This document shows, in pieces, positions 34,431 through 42,952 of a stretch of 48,863 nucleotides of DNA; position 1 is the stretch's first letter; each line of letters starts with the position of its first letter. Where the stretch lies: assembly GCF_031181705.1 (NCBI RefSeq), contig NZ_JAPSKN010000028.1, forward strand, positions 1-48,863, written 5' to 3'. Origin of the DNA: Streptomyces sp. (lineage in GTDB: Bacteria > Actinomycetota > Actinomycetes > Streptomycetales > Streptomycetaceae). The notes below the pieces were generated by a model that had not been told where the DNA came from, made no database searches, and worked only from the letters and a program-made list of their open reading frames with translations. The position numbers and the translations under genes are program-made.

Positions 34431-35210
34431 TTACTCCGAACGGGTGGACGCCGGGTGACCGGTCCCGTGCGGCTCCCGGCGCAGCGCCGGGTGGTCCGCG
34501 ACGACCGTGCAGGAGCCGGGCGCGATCTCCGTGAACCCGGCGTCCCGGACCAACGGCAGTCCGCTGTCGATCAGTCGGGGCCAGCGGTCCGGGTCGGCCG
34601 TCCGTACGGCGAGCGGGAAGCCCGTGTCCCGCCAGGCGGTTTGCTGCGCGTCGGACAGCTCCCACCAGGCCAGCTGGGCGGCGTGCCCGGCCTGGGCCAT
34701 CGCCTTGCCCGCCGACATGCCGAGCTCCGGGTTGAGCCAGAGCACGGGAGCGGCCGGGTCGGCGTTCCCCGGCTCCTGCGGGTCGTCCAGGTCGGTGCCG
34801 GAGACCTGGAGCCGGGCGAGGTCCTTGGGCCAGCCGTCCAGCGGCACCGGCGGGAAGACCCGCACCTCGGCCGACTTGCCGGTGACCGAGATGCCGGGCA
34901 GGGCCTCGGCCCGCCGCCACTCGGCGCCGCGCGCCCGGCGCACCACCTTGCGGATCCGCGCGTCCTGCCAGTCCCGCATCGCCCCCGCCCACGCGCCGTC
35001 GCCGGCCGAGCGCTCGTCGGCCAGGATCGTCAGGACGGCCCGCGCGGCCGTCTCCAGCGCGTCGGTGCGCGCCGGCGGGTCCGCCCGCTCGATCCGCACG
35101 ACCAGCGGCAGCACGAACTGCGGGGCCGCGTCGCGGCCGGAGGTCCCGGACCGGAAGGGGCTGTCGTGGACGGGCGTCGGGTCGTTCACGGTCGTCGGGT
35201 CTTCGCTCAC
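34431..35210 (-). CDS. PTH2-type peptidyl-tRNA hydrolase-like protein
   Basis: A 259-residue protein. The C-terminal half resembles peptidyl-tRNA hydrolase 2: LNPELGMSAGKAMAQAGHAAQLA (only part shown in length terms) carries the family Lys and His, and LPLVRDAGFTEIAPGSCTVV the later conserved block. PTH2 enzymes free tRNA from stalled peptides, but they are usually about 115 residues. Here an extra N-terminal domain of roughly 130 residues (PLVVRIERAD, MRDWQDARIRKVVRRARGAE) has no motif I know. Hydrolase activity is therefore tentative. The GTG at 35210 was taken as the start; it lies 80 bases from the zinc-ribbon gene upstream on the same strand. Confidence 0.75.
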   Translation of the reverse strand: MSEDPTTVNDPTPVHDSPFRSGTSGRDAAPQFVLPLVVRIERADPPARTDALETAARAVLTILADERSAGDGAWAGAMRDWQDARIRKVVRRARGAEWRRAEALPGISVTGKSAEVRVFPPVPLDGWPKDLARLQVSGTDLDDPQEPGNADPAAPVLWLNPELGMSAGKAMAQAGHAAQLAWWELSDAQQTAWRDTGFPLAVRTADPDRWPRLIDSGLPLVRDAGFTEIAPGSCTVVADHPALRREPHGTGHPASTRSE

Positions 35211-35292
35211 GCACCCCAGTGTGCCAGCCGGAAAGATCGCGGCTGACCGGCCCGGCGGCCGCCGGACACGGCCGCCGCCGCTCTTGCCCGCC

Positions 35293-35472
35293 TCAGCCCG
35301 AGCAGGCCGTGCGCTGGGCCTCCTGCCATTCGCAGACCGGGCAGAGCGTGATGCCCTTGTACGACTCGGGATACTCCGTCGGCTCCCGGCACAGCACGCA
35401 CTCGGCGTACGGCGGCCCGTCGGCCCGGGGTGGCCTGGCCGCGTCGATCAGGCAGTAGTCGTCCTCGCTCAT
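35293..35472 (-). CDS. Small zinc-ribbon-like protein
   Basis: A 59-residue protein beginning MSEDDYCLIDAARPP. Two CxxC knuckles, CVLC and CPVC, are spaced by 18 residues (EPTEYPESYKGIT between), with further Cys residues near each end. This is the pattern of a zinc ribbon. The longer frame adds 12 residues with no ribosome site. It sits between the PTH2-like gene and the FAD-Rieske gene on the same strand. No function can be assigned. Confidence 0.7.
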   Translation of the reverse strand: MSEDDYCLIDAARPPRADGPPYAECVLCREPTEYPESYKGITLCPVCEWQEAQRTACSG

Positions 35473-35515
35473 GTCTCCAGCGTAGGCCGGTCGGGACCGT
35501 CCGCCCACGGCCCGC

Positions 35516-37033
35516 TCAGATGTCCCGCCGTTCCAGCGGCTTGGTCGCCGGGCCCTGGATCACCTTGCCGTCGGTGTCGAAGCGGGAGCCGTGGCAGGGG
35601 CACTCCCAGGCGCGCTCGGCGGCGTTGAAGTCGACCAGGCAGCCCAGGTGGGTGCAGCGGGCGGAGAAGGCGTGCAGGGCTCCGTCGTCGTCCCGGTAGA
35701 CGGCGAGCCGGTGTCCGCCGGCCCGGACCACGGCCCCCTCACCGGGCGGCAGGGACTCCACCGGCGGCGAGGGCCGCAGCCGGTCGCCCACGAAGTGCCC
35801 GGCCACCTTGGCCTGCGTCTTGAGGAACGACGGCGCCTCCCGTACGGCCGGCTTCACCCGGCGCGGGTCGTACAGCCCGCTCCACTCGCACTCCTCGCCG
35901 GTGATCTGCGCGGCGAGCAGGCGGCCCGCCATGATGCCGCCGGTCATGCCCCAGCCGCCGAACCCGGTGGCCACGTAGGAGTGCCGGGCGCCCGGGTGCA
36001 GCGGGCCGACCATCGGGACGGTGTCGGTGGGGGTGTTGTCCTGCGTGGCCCACCGGTGGGTGACGTCCAGGCCGGGGAAGTGCCCGGTGGCCCAGGCGGT
36101 GAGGCGTTCCAGCCGCTCCCGGGTGTCGCCCGTGCCCGGCGTGAAGTGCTCACCGGTGACGATCAGCAGGCGCCGGTCCCCGTCGTAGGGCGCCGTGCGC
36201 ACCGAGCGGGTGTTCTCGTCGGGCGTGATGAACATGCCGCCCGGGTCCTGGCCGGCGGGGATGGTCCCGGCGACGACCAGCTCGCGCTTGGGCGTGAGCC
36301 GGGCGAACAGCAGCGCCCGGTCGAAGATCGGGTAGTGCGTGGCGACGACGACGTCCCGGGCCCGGACCGTCGCCCCGGTCGCGGTCGACAGCCGGCAGGG
36401 CTCGCCCTCGTCCAGGCCGAGGACGGTGGTGTCCTCGAAGATCCGGCCGCCGCCCTCGACCAGGTCGGCGGCGAGGGCCAGCAGGTACTTGCGCGGATGG
36501 AACTGGGCCTGCCCGGTGACCCGGACCGCGCCCGCCACCTCGAAGGGCAGCCCGGTCTCGGTCACGAACTCGGCGGGCAGCCCGGCCTCGGCGGCCGCCC
36601 GGGCCTCGGCCCGCAGCTCCTCGACCTTGCCGGGGTCGCGGGCGTACGTGTACGCGCTCCTGGCCTCCCAGTCGCAGTCGATGCCGAGTTCCGTGGCGAT
36701 CCCCGCCGCGCGCTCGATCGCCTCGGACTGGGAACGGGCGTACAGGCGCGCGCCCTCGGGGCCGCGGGTGCGGCGCAGTTTGTCGTAGACGAGGGAGTGC
36801 AGGGCCGTCACCTTGGCGGTGGTGTGCCCGGTGACGCCCGCCGCGACCCGGCCCGCCTCCAGGACCGCCACGCTCCGGCCCGCGCGCGTCAGCTCCCACG
36901 CCGTGCACAGTCCGGCGATCCCGGCGCCGATCACCGCCACGTCGACGTCCAGGTCCTCCGCCAGCGCCGGATGGCGGCCGTCCGGCGCCGTGTCGAGCCA
37001 GTAGGAGCTGCTGACCTGCTGCTTCTCGCTCAT
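35516..37033 (-). CDS. FAD-dependent oxidoreductase with C-terminal Rieske domain
   Basis: A 505-residue fusion. The N-terminal DAO-type flavoprotein has VAVIGAGIAGLCTAWELTRA at about 33-52 and a second block YVATGFGGWGMTGGI near 370. The last 100 residues form a Rieske [2Fe-2S] domain with ligands Cys460, His462, Cys478 and His481 (CTHLGC and CPCHGSRF); Cys465 and Cys480 could form the stabilising disulfide. Electrons probably pass between flavin and cluster; the substrate is unknown, possibly an amine or amino acid by family analogy. It is divergent from the ArsR/SRPBCC operon, with about 85 bases between starts. Confidence 0.88.
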   Translation of the reverse strand: MSEKQQVSSSYWLDTAPDGRHPALAEDLDVDVAVIGAGIAGLCTAWELTRAGRSVAVLEAGRVAAGVTGHTTAKVTALHSLVYDKLRRTRGPEGARLYARSQSEAIERAAGIATELGIDCDWEARSAYTYARDPGKVEELRAEARAAAEAGLPAEFVTETGLPFEVAGAVRVTGQAQFHPRKYLLALAADLVEGGGRIFEDTTVLGLDEGEPCRLSTATGATVRARDVVVATHYPIFDRALLFARLTPKRELVVAGTIPAGQDPGGMFITPDENTRSVRTAPYDGDRRLLIVTGEHFTPGTGDTRERLERLTAWATGHFPGLDVTHRWATQDNTPTDTVPMVGPLHPGARHSYVATGFGGWGMTGGIMAGRLLAAQITGEECEWSGLYDPRRVKPAVREAPSFLKTQAKVAGHFVGDRLRPSPPVESLPPGEGAVVRAGGHRLAVYRDDDGALHAFSARCTHLGCLVDFNAAERAWECPCHGSRFDTDGKVIQGPATKPLERRDI

Positions 37034-37081
37034 GTGGCACCGGGTACCCCGGCACGCCCGCGTCAGTGCCGGGCGGATCGC

Positions 37082-37110
37082 TTTACAGAGGGAGCCGGCA
37101 GCGCTAACCT
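37082..37110 (+). promoter_or_regulatory. Housekeeping-type promoter for the ArsR gene
   Basis: TTTACA (37082-37087), a 17-base spacer and TAACCT (37105-37110). The -10 box ends eight bases before the ATG, so transcription should begin at or within a base or two of the start codon, giving a leaderless mRNA. No ribosome site is present, which agrees. Confidence 0.65.
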
Positions 37111-37128
37111 ACAACCAAATGGTTGTAG
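37109..37128. promoter_or_regulatory. ArsR operator overlapping promoter and start codon
   Basis: A perfect inverted repeat, CTACAACCA and TGGTTGTAG separated by AA, spans the end of the -10 box, the predicted transcription start and the ATG at 37119. Binding of the encoded ArsR protein here would block its own transcription. Confidence 0.7.
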
Positions 37129-37523
37129 ATGAGCCGAGTGACGAGACGGTGGACCGGCTGTTCCACGCCCTGGCCGACACCACGCGCCGGGACATAGTGC
37201 GCCGCTGTGTGAGCGGGGAGCTGTCCGTGTCCCGGCTGGCCGAGGCCTATCCGATGAGCTTCGCGGCAGTGCAGAAGCACGTGGCGGTGCTGGAACGGGC
37301 GGGACTGGTCACCAAGCAGCGCAGCGGACGGGAGCAGCTCGTGCGCACCGACCCCGACGCGGTGGACCGCGCCCGCCGGGCGCTCGACGAGCTGGAGTCC
37401 GCCTGGCGCGGGCGGGTGGACCGGATGGCCGGGCTGCTCGCCGAGGACCACGGCACCGGCGCGTCCCGGACCGGGCCGTCCGCAACCGGAGAGAACGATC
37501 CGACGGAAGGGCCCGAGAGATGA
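37119..37523 (+). CDS. ArsR-family transcriptional regulator
   Basis: A 134-residue winged-helix repressor. The DNA-binding part reads LFHALADTTRRDIVRRC, then the helix-turn-helix LSVSRLAEAYPMSFAAVQKH and the wing GLVTKQRSGREQL. There is no CxC metal site, so it is probably not a metal sensor; this subgroup is regularly paired with SRPBCC proteins. The tail after residue 110 is disordered in composition. Its ATG lies inside the palindrome 37109-37128 and appears to be leaderless. The stop overlaps the SRPBCC start (ATGA). Confidence 0.9.
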   Translation: MVVDEPSDETVDRLFHALADTTRRDIVRRCVSGELSVSRLAEAYPMSFAAVQKHVAVLERAGLVTKQRSGREQLVRTDPDAVDRARRALDELESAWRGRVDRMAGLLAEDHGTGASRTGPSATGENDPTEGPER

Positions 37524-38005
37524 GTGTCACCCGTGTCGACAAGGACCTCGACCACCTGACCCTGACCCTGGTCGCCGAGTTCGCCGCGCCCGTGCAGCGG
37601 GTGTGGCGGCTGTGGGCCGACCCCCGGCAGCTGGAGCGCTGGTGGGGCCCGCCGACCTACCCGGCGACCGTGGAGGAGCACGACCTCACCCCCGGCGGCG
37701 AGGTCACCTACTTCATGACCGGACCGGAGGGCGACCGGCACCGCGGCTGGTGGCGGATCACCTCGGTCACCGAGCCGACGGCCCTGGAGTTCACCGACGG
37801 CTTCGCCGACGACGACGGCAAGCCCAAGGACGACATGCCGACCATGTCCGTGTCGGTCCGGCTCAGCGAGCGCGAGGGCGGCACCCGCATGGAGATGCGC
37901 TCCCTCTTCGACTCCCGCGAGCAGATGGAGCAGCTGATCACGATGGGCATGGAGGAGGGCCTGAAGGAGGCCGTCGGCCAGATCGACGCCCTGCTGGCCG
38001 CCTGA
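37520..38005 (+). CDS. SRPBCC (AHSA1-like) protein
   Basis: A 161-residue START-like fold protein. Typical blocks are FAAPVQRVWRLWADPRQLERWWGPP near the N-terminus (helix-grip entry), GGEVTYFMTGPEG, a central RGWWRITSVTEPTALEFTDG and a final long helix with MEQLITMGMEEGLKEAVGQ. Such proteins bind a small hydrophobic ligand in a cavity. It is coupled to the ArsR gene by a four-base overlap, suggesting the regulator controls its level. The ligand is unknown. Confidence 0.88.
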   Translation: MSVTRVDKDLDHLTLTLVAEFAAPVQRVWRLWADPRQLERWWGPPTYPATVEEHDLTPGGEVTYFMTGPEGDRHRGWWRITSVTEPTALEFTDGFADDDGKPKDDMPTMSVSVRLSEREGGTRMEMRSLFDSREQMEQLITMGMEEGLKEAVGQIDALLAA

Positions 38006-38014
38006 CCGGCCGGG

Positions 38015-38869
38015 TCAGGACTCCACCAGCCGCCTCCGGCACTCCGCCACGTCGAAGTCCGCCTCCGGGTAGCGCGGATCCAGCTCCCGGAAGTGCTCCG
38101 TCAGCAGCGTGCCGACCGCCCAGTCCCGGTACCACTTGTGGTCGGCCGGCACCAGGTACCAGGGCGCGTACGAGGTCCCGCAGCGCTCCAGGGCGATCTC
38201 ATAGGCCTCCTGGAAGGCGGGCCACAGGGCGCGGTCGTCGATGTCGGAGGCGGCGAACTTCCAGCGTTTGTCCGGCTTGTCGAGGCGCTTGAGCAGCCGG
38301 CGGCGCTGCTCGTCGCAGGAGAGGTGCAGGAAGCACTTGACGAGGGTCGTGCCGCCGTCGGTGAGGGACCGCTCGAAGCGGTTGATCTGCTCGTAGCGCC
38401 GGGCGATCTCGGTGGCGGGTGCGAGTTCCCTGACCCGCGCGATCAGAACGTCCTCGTAGTGCGAGCGGTCGAAGACGCCCAGCTCGCCGCGGACCGGGAG
38501 CGCCTGCTCGACCCGCCACAGGAAGGGGTGCGCGCGCTCCTCGGCGGTGGGTGCCCTGAACGCCGTGACCCGGCAGCCGGACGGGTTCAGCCGGCCGATG
38601 ACGTGCTTGACCGTGCCGCCCTTGCCGCTGGTGTCCATGCCCTGAAGGATCAGCAGGACGCGGCGCCGGTCGCCCCTGGTGCTCGCCGCCCACAGCCGTT
38701 CCTGCAGGACGGCCAGCCGCTCGCCGATCCGTGCCGTCCCGGCCCGGCCCGCCGCTTTGCCGTCCGGTCCGGCGGGGGTGCCGGCGGCGTCGTACCGGGC
38801 CAGGTCGACCGGCTCGCCGACGGGCAGGCGCAGCCGGTCCCGCAGCGAGGTGCTCTCCGTGCGTGTCAC
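38015..38869 (-). CDS. ppk2: Polyphosphate kinase 2 family protein
   Basis: A 284-residue kinase using polyphosphate to phosphorylate nucleotides, or the reverse. Walker A GMDTSGKGG lies at residues 77-85 and Walker B FDRSHYED with Asp134 follows; the lid contains RRRLLKRLDKPDKRWKF. Asp at the position after GM in Walker A and one catalytic domain suggest a nucleoside mono- or diphosphate kinase of PPK2; the exact class cannot be fixed by eye. The GTG at 38869 follows AAGGGGG. The gene is downstream of the PhoX-like phosphatase on the same strand, which points to phosphate metabolism. Confidence 0.9.
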   Translation of the reverse strand: MTRTESTSLRDRLRLPVGEPVDLARYDAAGTPAGPDGKAAGRAGTARIGERLAVLQERLWAASTRGDRRRVLLILQGMDTSGKGGTVKHVIGRLNPSGCRVTAFRAPTAEERAHPFLWRVEQALPVRGELGVFDRSHYEDVLIARVRELAPATEIARRYEQINRFERSLTDGGTTLVKCFLHLSCDEQRRRLLKRLDKPDKRWKFAASDIDDRALWPAFQEAYEIALERCGTSYAPWYLVPADHKWYRDWAVGTLLTEHFRELDPRYPEADFDVAECRRRLVES

Positions 38870-38954
38870 CGGACCCCCTTCGGTCCTGTGCCTCGATGAT
38901 CCGGCGGGGCGCCGGGCCGCGTACCCGCCGCCCCGGCCGGATCCGGAGCGCCGG

Positions 38955-40337
38955 CTACCGGCGCCAGGGGCCCGTCACCGCGAACGTGGTGCCGGGCGTG
39001 TAGCAGTTGACGTACATCGTGTCGCCGTCGGGCGAGAAGGTCACCCCGGCGAACTCACCGAACTCGGGCTCCTCGGGGGTGCCGATGTTCTGGCGGTTGC
39101 GGGCCATCGCGTAGACCTCGCCGCGCCGGGTCACGCCGTACACGTGCTGGACGCCGTTGCCGTCCTCGCAGACCATGAGGCCGCCGCCGGCCGCCAGGCA
39201 GATGTTGTCCGGGGACTCGCCCGGCAGCCGCACGTCGGTGTCCGGGCCGAACACGACGACCAGGGTCAGGCGGCGGCGCTCGGGGTCGTAGCGCCAGACC
39301 TGCCCGAAGTGGTCGGCCGCCGAACCGTCGCCGGTGCGCGCGAAGGACGACACGAAGTACACCGACCGGCCGCCCCAGTAGCAGCCCTCCAGCTTCTGCG
39401 CGTGCGTGATGCCCTGAGGACCGAAGTCCTGCAACCGGATCGGCGTCCGGGCGGCCTGTGGATCGGGTACGTCCACCCACTCGACGCGGTCGAACGCGGC
39501 ACCGATGTCCTGGACCATGGACAGGTCGGGCACCCCGGGCACGCGCATGGCCTGCAGCCGGCCGCCCGCGCGCAGCGAACCCCGGCCGCCCAGCGGCCGG
39601 TCCGGCAGGAAACGGTAGAAGAGGCCGAAGGGCCGCTCGAAGGCGTCCTCGGTCTCGTAGACCACGCCGCGCCTCGGGTCGACGGCGATCGCCTCGTGCT
39701 GGAAGCGGCCCATCGCGGTCAGCGGCACGGCCCCGGTGCGGCGCGGGTCGACCGGGTCGACCTCGAAGATGAAGCCGTGGTCCTTGGCGTACCCGTTGGT
39801 GCCCGCCTTGTCCTCGGTCTCCTCGCAGGTCAGCCAGGTGCCCCAGGGGGTGGGGCCGCCCGCGCAGTTGACGGCCGTGCCGGCGATCGCGACGCGCTCC
39901 GACAGCACGTGGTTGCGGGAGTCCAGGGTCAGGGCCGTACAGCCGCCCTTGCCGGCCGGGTCGTAGGTGAGGCCCTCCACGGCGGGCACCGGGATTCTGC
40001 CGTTGTGGCGGTTCTCGTGGTTGCGGACCAGGTGGACCCGGCCGCCCCTGCCTTCGAAGGCCGACATGCCGTCGTGGTTGGAGGGGACGGCGCCCTCCCC
40101 GGAGCGGAGCGGGTCGCCCTCGCGAGAGAGGATCCGGTAGCGGAAACCTTCCGGCAGATCGAGGACGCCCTGCGGGTCGGGGACGAGGGGGCCGTAGCCG
40201 GTACGGCCGGTGGTCTGTGCGGCGGCGGTGCCGGCGAAGAGTTCGGACAGGGCGCCGGAGAACGCGATCCCGAGGCCCAGGGCCCCTGTTCCGGCGAGCA
40301 CCTGGCGTCGGGTGGCGGTACGACCGGTCTCGGTCAT
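38955..40337 (-). CDS. PhoX/DUF839-type exported phosphatase-like protein
   Basis: A 460-residue exported protein. It starts with a twin-arginine signal (TRRQVLAGTG and a hydrophobic stretch to about residue 40). The mature part is a beta-propeller of the PhoX/DUF839 type with blocks HLVRNHENR, WGTWLTCEETED, GRFQHEAIA, VVYETEDAF, SPDNICLAAGGGLMVCEDG and FAGVTFSPDGDTMYVN. Acidic and Glu-rich loops match calcium/iron-binding alkaline phosphatases. Release of phosphate from organic esters outside the cell is the expected role. The ATG has GGAAGG upstream. PPK2 lies 85 bases downstream on the same strand. Confidence 0.88.
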   Translation of the reverse strand: MTETGRTATRRQVLAGTGALGLGIAFSGALSELFAGTAAAQTTGRTGYGPLVPDPQGVLDLPEGFRYRILSREGDPLRSGEGAVPSNHDGMSAFEGRGGRVHLVRNHENRHNGRIPVPAVEGLTYDPAGKGGCTALTLDSRNHVLSERVAIAGTAVNCAGGPTPWGTWLTCEETEDKAGTNGYAKDHGFIFEVDPVDPRRTGAVPLTAMGRFQHEAIAVDPRRGVVYETEDAFERPFGLFYRFLPDRPLGGRGSLRAGGRLQAMRVPGVPDLSMVQDIGAAFDRVEWVDVPDPQAARTPIRLQDFGPQGITHAQKLEGCYWGGRSVYFVSSFARTGDGSAADHFGQVWRYDPERRRLTLVVVFGPDTDVRLPGESPDNICLAAGGGLMVCEDGNGVQHVYGVTRRGEVYAMARNRQNIGTPEEPEFGEFAGVTFSPDGDTMYVNCYTPGTTFAVTGPWRR

Positions 40338-40427
40338 GGGACAACCTTCCTGCTGGCGGACAGGAACTGTGATCCCGCTGTGTCTACCACCTGGTGCCGG
40401 TGGCGGGAACCACGCGCGTAGCGCGCG

Positions 40428-41291
40428 TCACTGCTCGACCGGGTGCCGCAGCTCCTCCATGGCGTCCCGCGCCTGCCCCGTGCGGCCGAGAGCCTGCTCC
40501 ACCGGTGCCTGCGCGCCCTGCCCGCCCGTCTCGCGGCCGCCCCGTTCCAGGAAGCGGAGCAGTTCCACCGGGATGGGCAGCACCAGCGTGGAGTTCTTCT
40601 CCGCCGCCACGGCCATCACGGTCTGCAGCAGCCGCAGCTGGAGCGCCGAGGGTGTGTCGGCCATCTGGTGGGCGGCCTGGGCCAGCTTCTTGGACGCCTG
40701 GTACTCGGCGTCGGCGTTGATCAGCCGGGCCCGCCGCTCCCGGTCGGCCTCGGCCTGGCGGGCCATGGAGCGCTTCATCGTGTCCGGCAGGGACACGTCC
40801 TTGATCTCGACGCGGTCGATGGTCACGCCCCACTCCACGGCCGGGCTGTCGATCATCAGCTCCAGGCCCTGGTTGAGCTTCTCCCGGTTGGACAGCAGAT
40901 CGTCCAGCTCGCTCTTGCCGATGATCGAGCGCAGCGAGGTCTGGGCCATCTGCGAGACCGCGAAGCGGTAGTCCTCGACGTTGACGACCGCGGCCGCCGG
41001 GTCCACGACCTTGAAGTACACCACCGCGTCCACCCGCACGGTCACGTTGTCGCGGGTGATGCCCTCCTGGGCCGGAATCGGCATGGTCACGATCTGCAGG
41101 TTGACCTTGCGCATCCGGTCCACTCCCGGGATCACGGTGGTGAATCCGGGCCGCCGCACGTCCCCGTGCAGCCGCCCGAGCCGGAAGACCACCCCGCGCT
41201 CGTACTGCTTGACGACCCGCGCCGCCGCGGCCAGATAGACCACGCCGCCGGCGCAGACCGCCGCCACCGCCCCGATCAGCTCCCCGACCAT
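40428..41291 (-). CDS. SPFH/stomatin-like membrane protein
   Basis: A 287-residue band-7 protein. One N-terminal membrane segment (ELIGAVAAVCAGGVVYLAAAA) leads into the SPFH domain: VKQYERGVVFRLGRL, RKVNLQIVTMPIPAQEGITRDNV, and the oligomerising coiled coil SMARQAEADRERRARLINADAEYQAS. A C-terminal LVLPIPVELLRFL and a polar tail follow. Such proteins form membrane scaffolds and often act with an NfeD partner or protease, neither of which is adjacent here. The ATG at 41291 has GGGAGG five bases upstream; a GTG at 41336 is less likely. Confidence 0.9.
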   Translation of the reverse strand: MVGELIGAVAAVCAGGVVYLAAAARVVKQYERGVVFRLGRLHGDVRRPGFTTVIPGVDRMRKVNLQIVTMPIPAQEGITRDNVTVRVDAVVYFKVVDPAAAVVNVEDYRFAVSQMAQTSLRSIIGKSELDDLLSNREKLNQGLELMIDSPAVEWGVTIDRVEIKDVSLPDTMKRSMARQAEADRERRARLINADAEYQASKKLAQAAHQMADTPSALQLRLLQTVMAVAAEKNSTLVLPIPVELLRFLERGGRETGGQGAQAPVEQALGRTGQARDAMEELRHPVEQ

Positions 41292-41444
41292 GCCGACCTC
41301 CCCGCTCAGAGGTCCCGTTCCGGATACTTCTGTCACGATATGCCCGGAGCGGGGGTCGGGGCCATGCCTGGGCGGACGGGGCCGGACGCACCGGATCCGG
41401 GGCGCGCCGGCCGCGCGCCCCGGACCGGGTACCGTCCGCTCCGG

Positions 41445-42938
41445 CTAGGCCGCCGTGACCTTCTCGCTCTCCGGCGACGCCTCGGTCTCCGTGACCTTCA
41501 CCGGCTCCGTGCCCGTCGCGCTGTGGCGTTCGGCCCAGTTCTCCAGGGCCGTGCGGCAGGCGTGGTCGAGGTGCTGCAGACCCGACAGGTTCAGCTCCAC
41601 CGGGCGGTCCTGGGGCAGGGCCTCCAGACTGTCCATGATCTTCGGCAGCCGCAGGAAGGTCGCGTTGCCCGCCAGGTACACCTGGATCGGGCCGGCGCCC
41701 TTGTCTATGACCTCCAGCCTGCCGTGCGAGGCCTCCCATGCGGTCTTGACGACCGACAGGGCCAGACCGATGAGCACACCCTCGAACATGTTCACCGCGA
41801 CAATGGACACGGCCGTGACGACGAGGATCAGCGCCTCACCCCTGTGCGCCCGCCACAGCGCCGTGATCTGGCGGAACGGGATCAGCTTCCAGCCGGCGTG
41901 CACGAGGATGCCGGCCAGGGCGGGGATCGGGATCAGCGCCAGCGCCCACGGCATCGCGGCGGCGAACAGCAACAGCCACACGCCGTGCAGCACCCGGGAC
42001 GCCTTGGTCCTGGCGCCCGCGCTCACGTTGGCGGAGCTGCGCACGATGACCGCGGTCATCGGCAGCGCGCCCAGCAGACCGCACAGGGTGTTGCCCGCGC
42101 CCTGGGCGATCATCTCCTTGTTGTACTCGGTGCGCGGGCCGTTGTGCAGCCGGTCCACGGCCGCCGCGCTGAACAGGCTCTCCGCGGAGGCGATCAGGGC
42201 GAAGGCGATGATCGTGCCCCAGAGGGCCGGGCTCGCCAGCTCGCCGAAGGCCTCGGAGCCGGGCGGCTGGACGACGCCGAGCAGGCCCTCCACCTGGACG
42301 GTGGCGACGGGCAGGCCGAAGACGAGCGTGGCGACCGTGGCCAGGACGACCGCGGCCAGGGCGCCGGGCACGGTCCGCACCGCCTTCGGGACCCTCTTCC
42401 ACAGCACGATGACGGCGATGGTGCCCGCGCCGATCGCGAGGGAGGTGAGCGCCCTGGTGCTGCCGAACGCGTCGGTGAACGCCCCGGGCAGGCCGGCGAT
42501 CTTGCCGAGGCCGGAATCCGGTGCCTTCAGGCCCGCCGCGGCGTAGATCTGGCCGGCGATGATCACCAGTCCGATGCCGCAGAGCATGCCCTCGACGACC
42601 GAGACGGATATCGCCCGGAACCAGCGGCCTATGCCGAGGAAGCCCATCGCGAGCTGGAGCAGCCCGGCGAACAGCACGATCACGCCGAGCGTGCCCACGC
42701 CGAACTCGCTGACCGCCTCGAAGACCAGCACGGTGAGGCCCGCCGCGGGCCCGGACACCTGCAGGCTGCTGCCGCGCATCATCCCGGTGACGATGCCGCC
42801 GACGATGCCGGTGATGAGACCCAGCTCAGCGGGCACGCCGGAGGCGACCGCCACACCGACGCACAGCGGCACCGCGACCAGGAAGACGACGATGGAGGCG
42901 AGGAAGTCCTGCTTCAGATAAGGGAACTTGGACAGCAT
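41445..42938 (-). CDS. SulP-family anion transporter with STAS domain (putative bicarbonate transporter)
   Basis: A 497-residue membrane protein with ten or more hydrophobic segments. Family blocks are DFLASIVVFLVAVPLCVGVA, SGPAAGLTVLVF, ESLFSAAAVD and the motif GALPMTAVIVRSSANVSAGA. The last 90 residues form a STAS domain (VYLAGNATFLRLPKI, VELNLSGLQHLDHAC). SulP proteins carry sulfate, bicarbonate or other anions. A beta-carbonic anhydrase gene ends 14 bases upstream on the same strand, which favours bicarbonate. The ATG at 42938 is preferred; an in-frame GTG six bases upstream is possible. Confidence 0.9.
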   Translation of the reverse strand: MLSKFPYLKQDFLASIVVFLVAVPLCVGVAVASGVPAELGLITGIVGGIVTGMMRGSSLQVSGPAAGLTVLVFEAVSEFGVGTLGVIVLFAGLLQLAMGFLGIGRWFRAISVSVVEGMLCGIGLVIIAGQIYAAAGLKAPDSGLGKIAGLPGAFTDAFGSTRALTSLAIGAGTIAVIVLWKRVPKAVRTVPGALAAVVLATVATLVFGLPVATVQVEGLLGVVQPPGSEAFGELASPALWGTIIAFALIASAESLFSAAAVDRLHNGPRTEYNKEMIAQGAGNTLCGLLGALPMTAVIVRSSANVSAGARTKASRVLHGVWLLLFAAAMPWALALIPIPALAGILVHAGWKLIPFRQITALWRAHRGEALILVVTAVSIVAVNMFEGVLIGLALSVVKTAWEASHGRLEVIDKGAGPIQVYLAGNATFLRLPKIMDSLEALPQDRPVELNLSGLQHLDHACRTALENWAERHSATGTEPVKVTETEASPESEKVTAA

Positions 42939-42952
42939 GGTCACCGGCCCCC

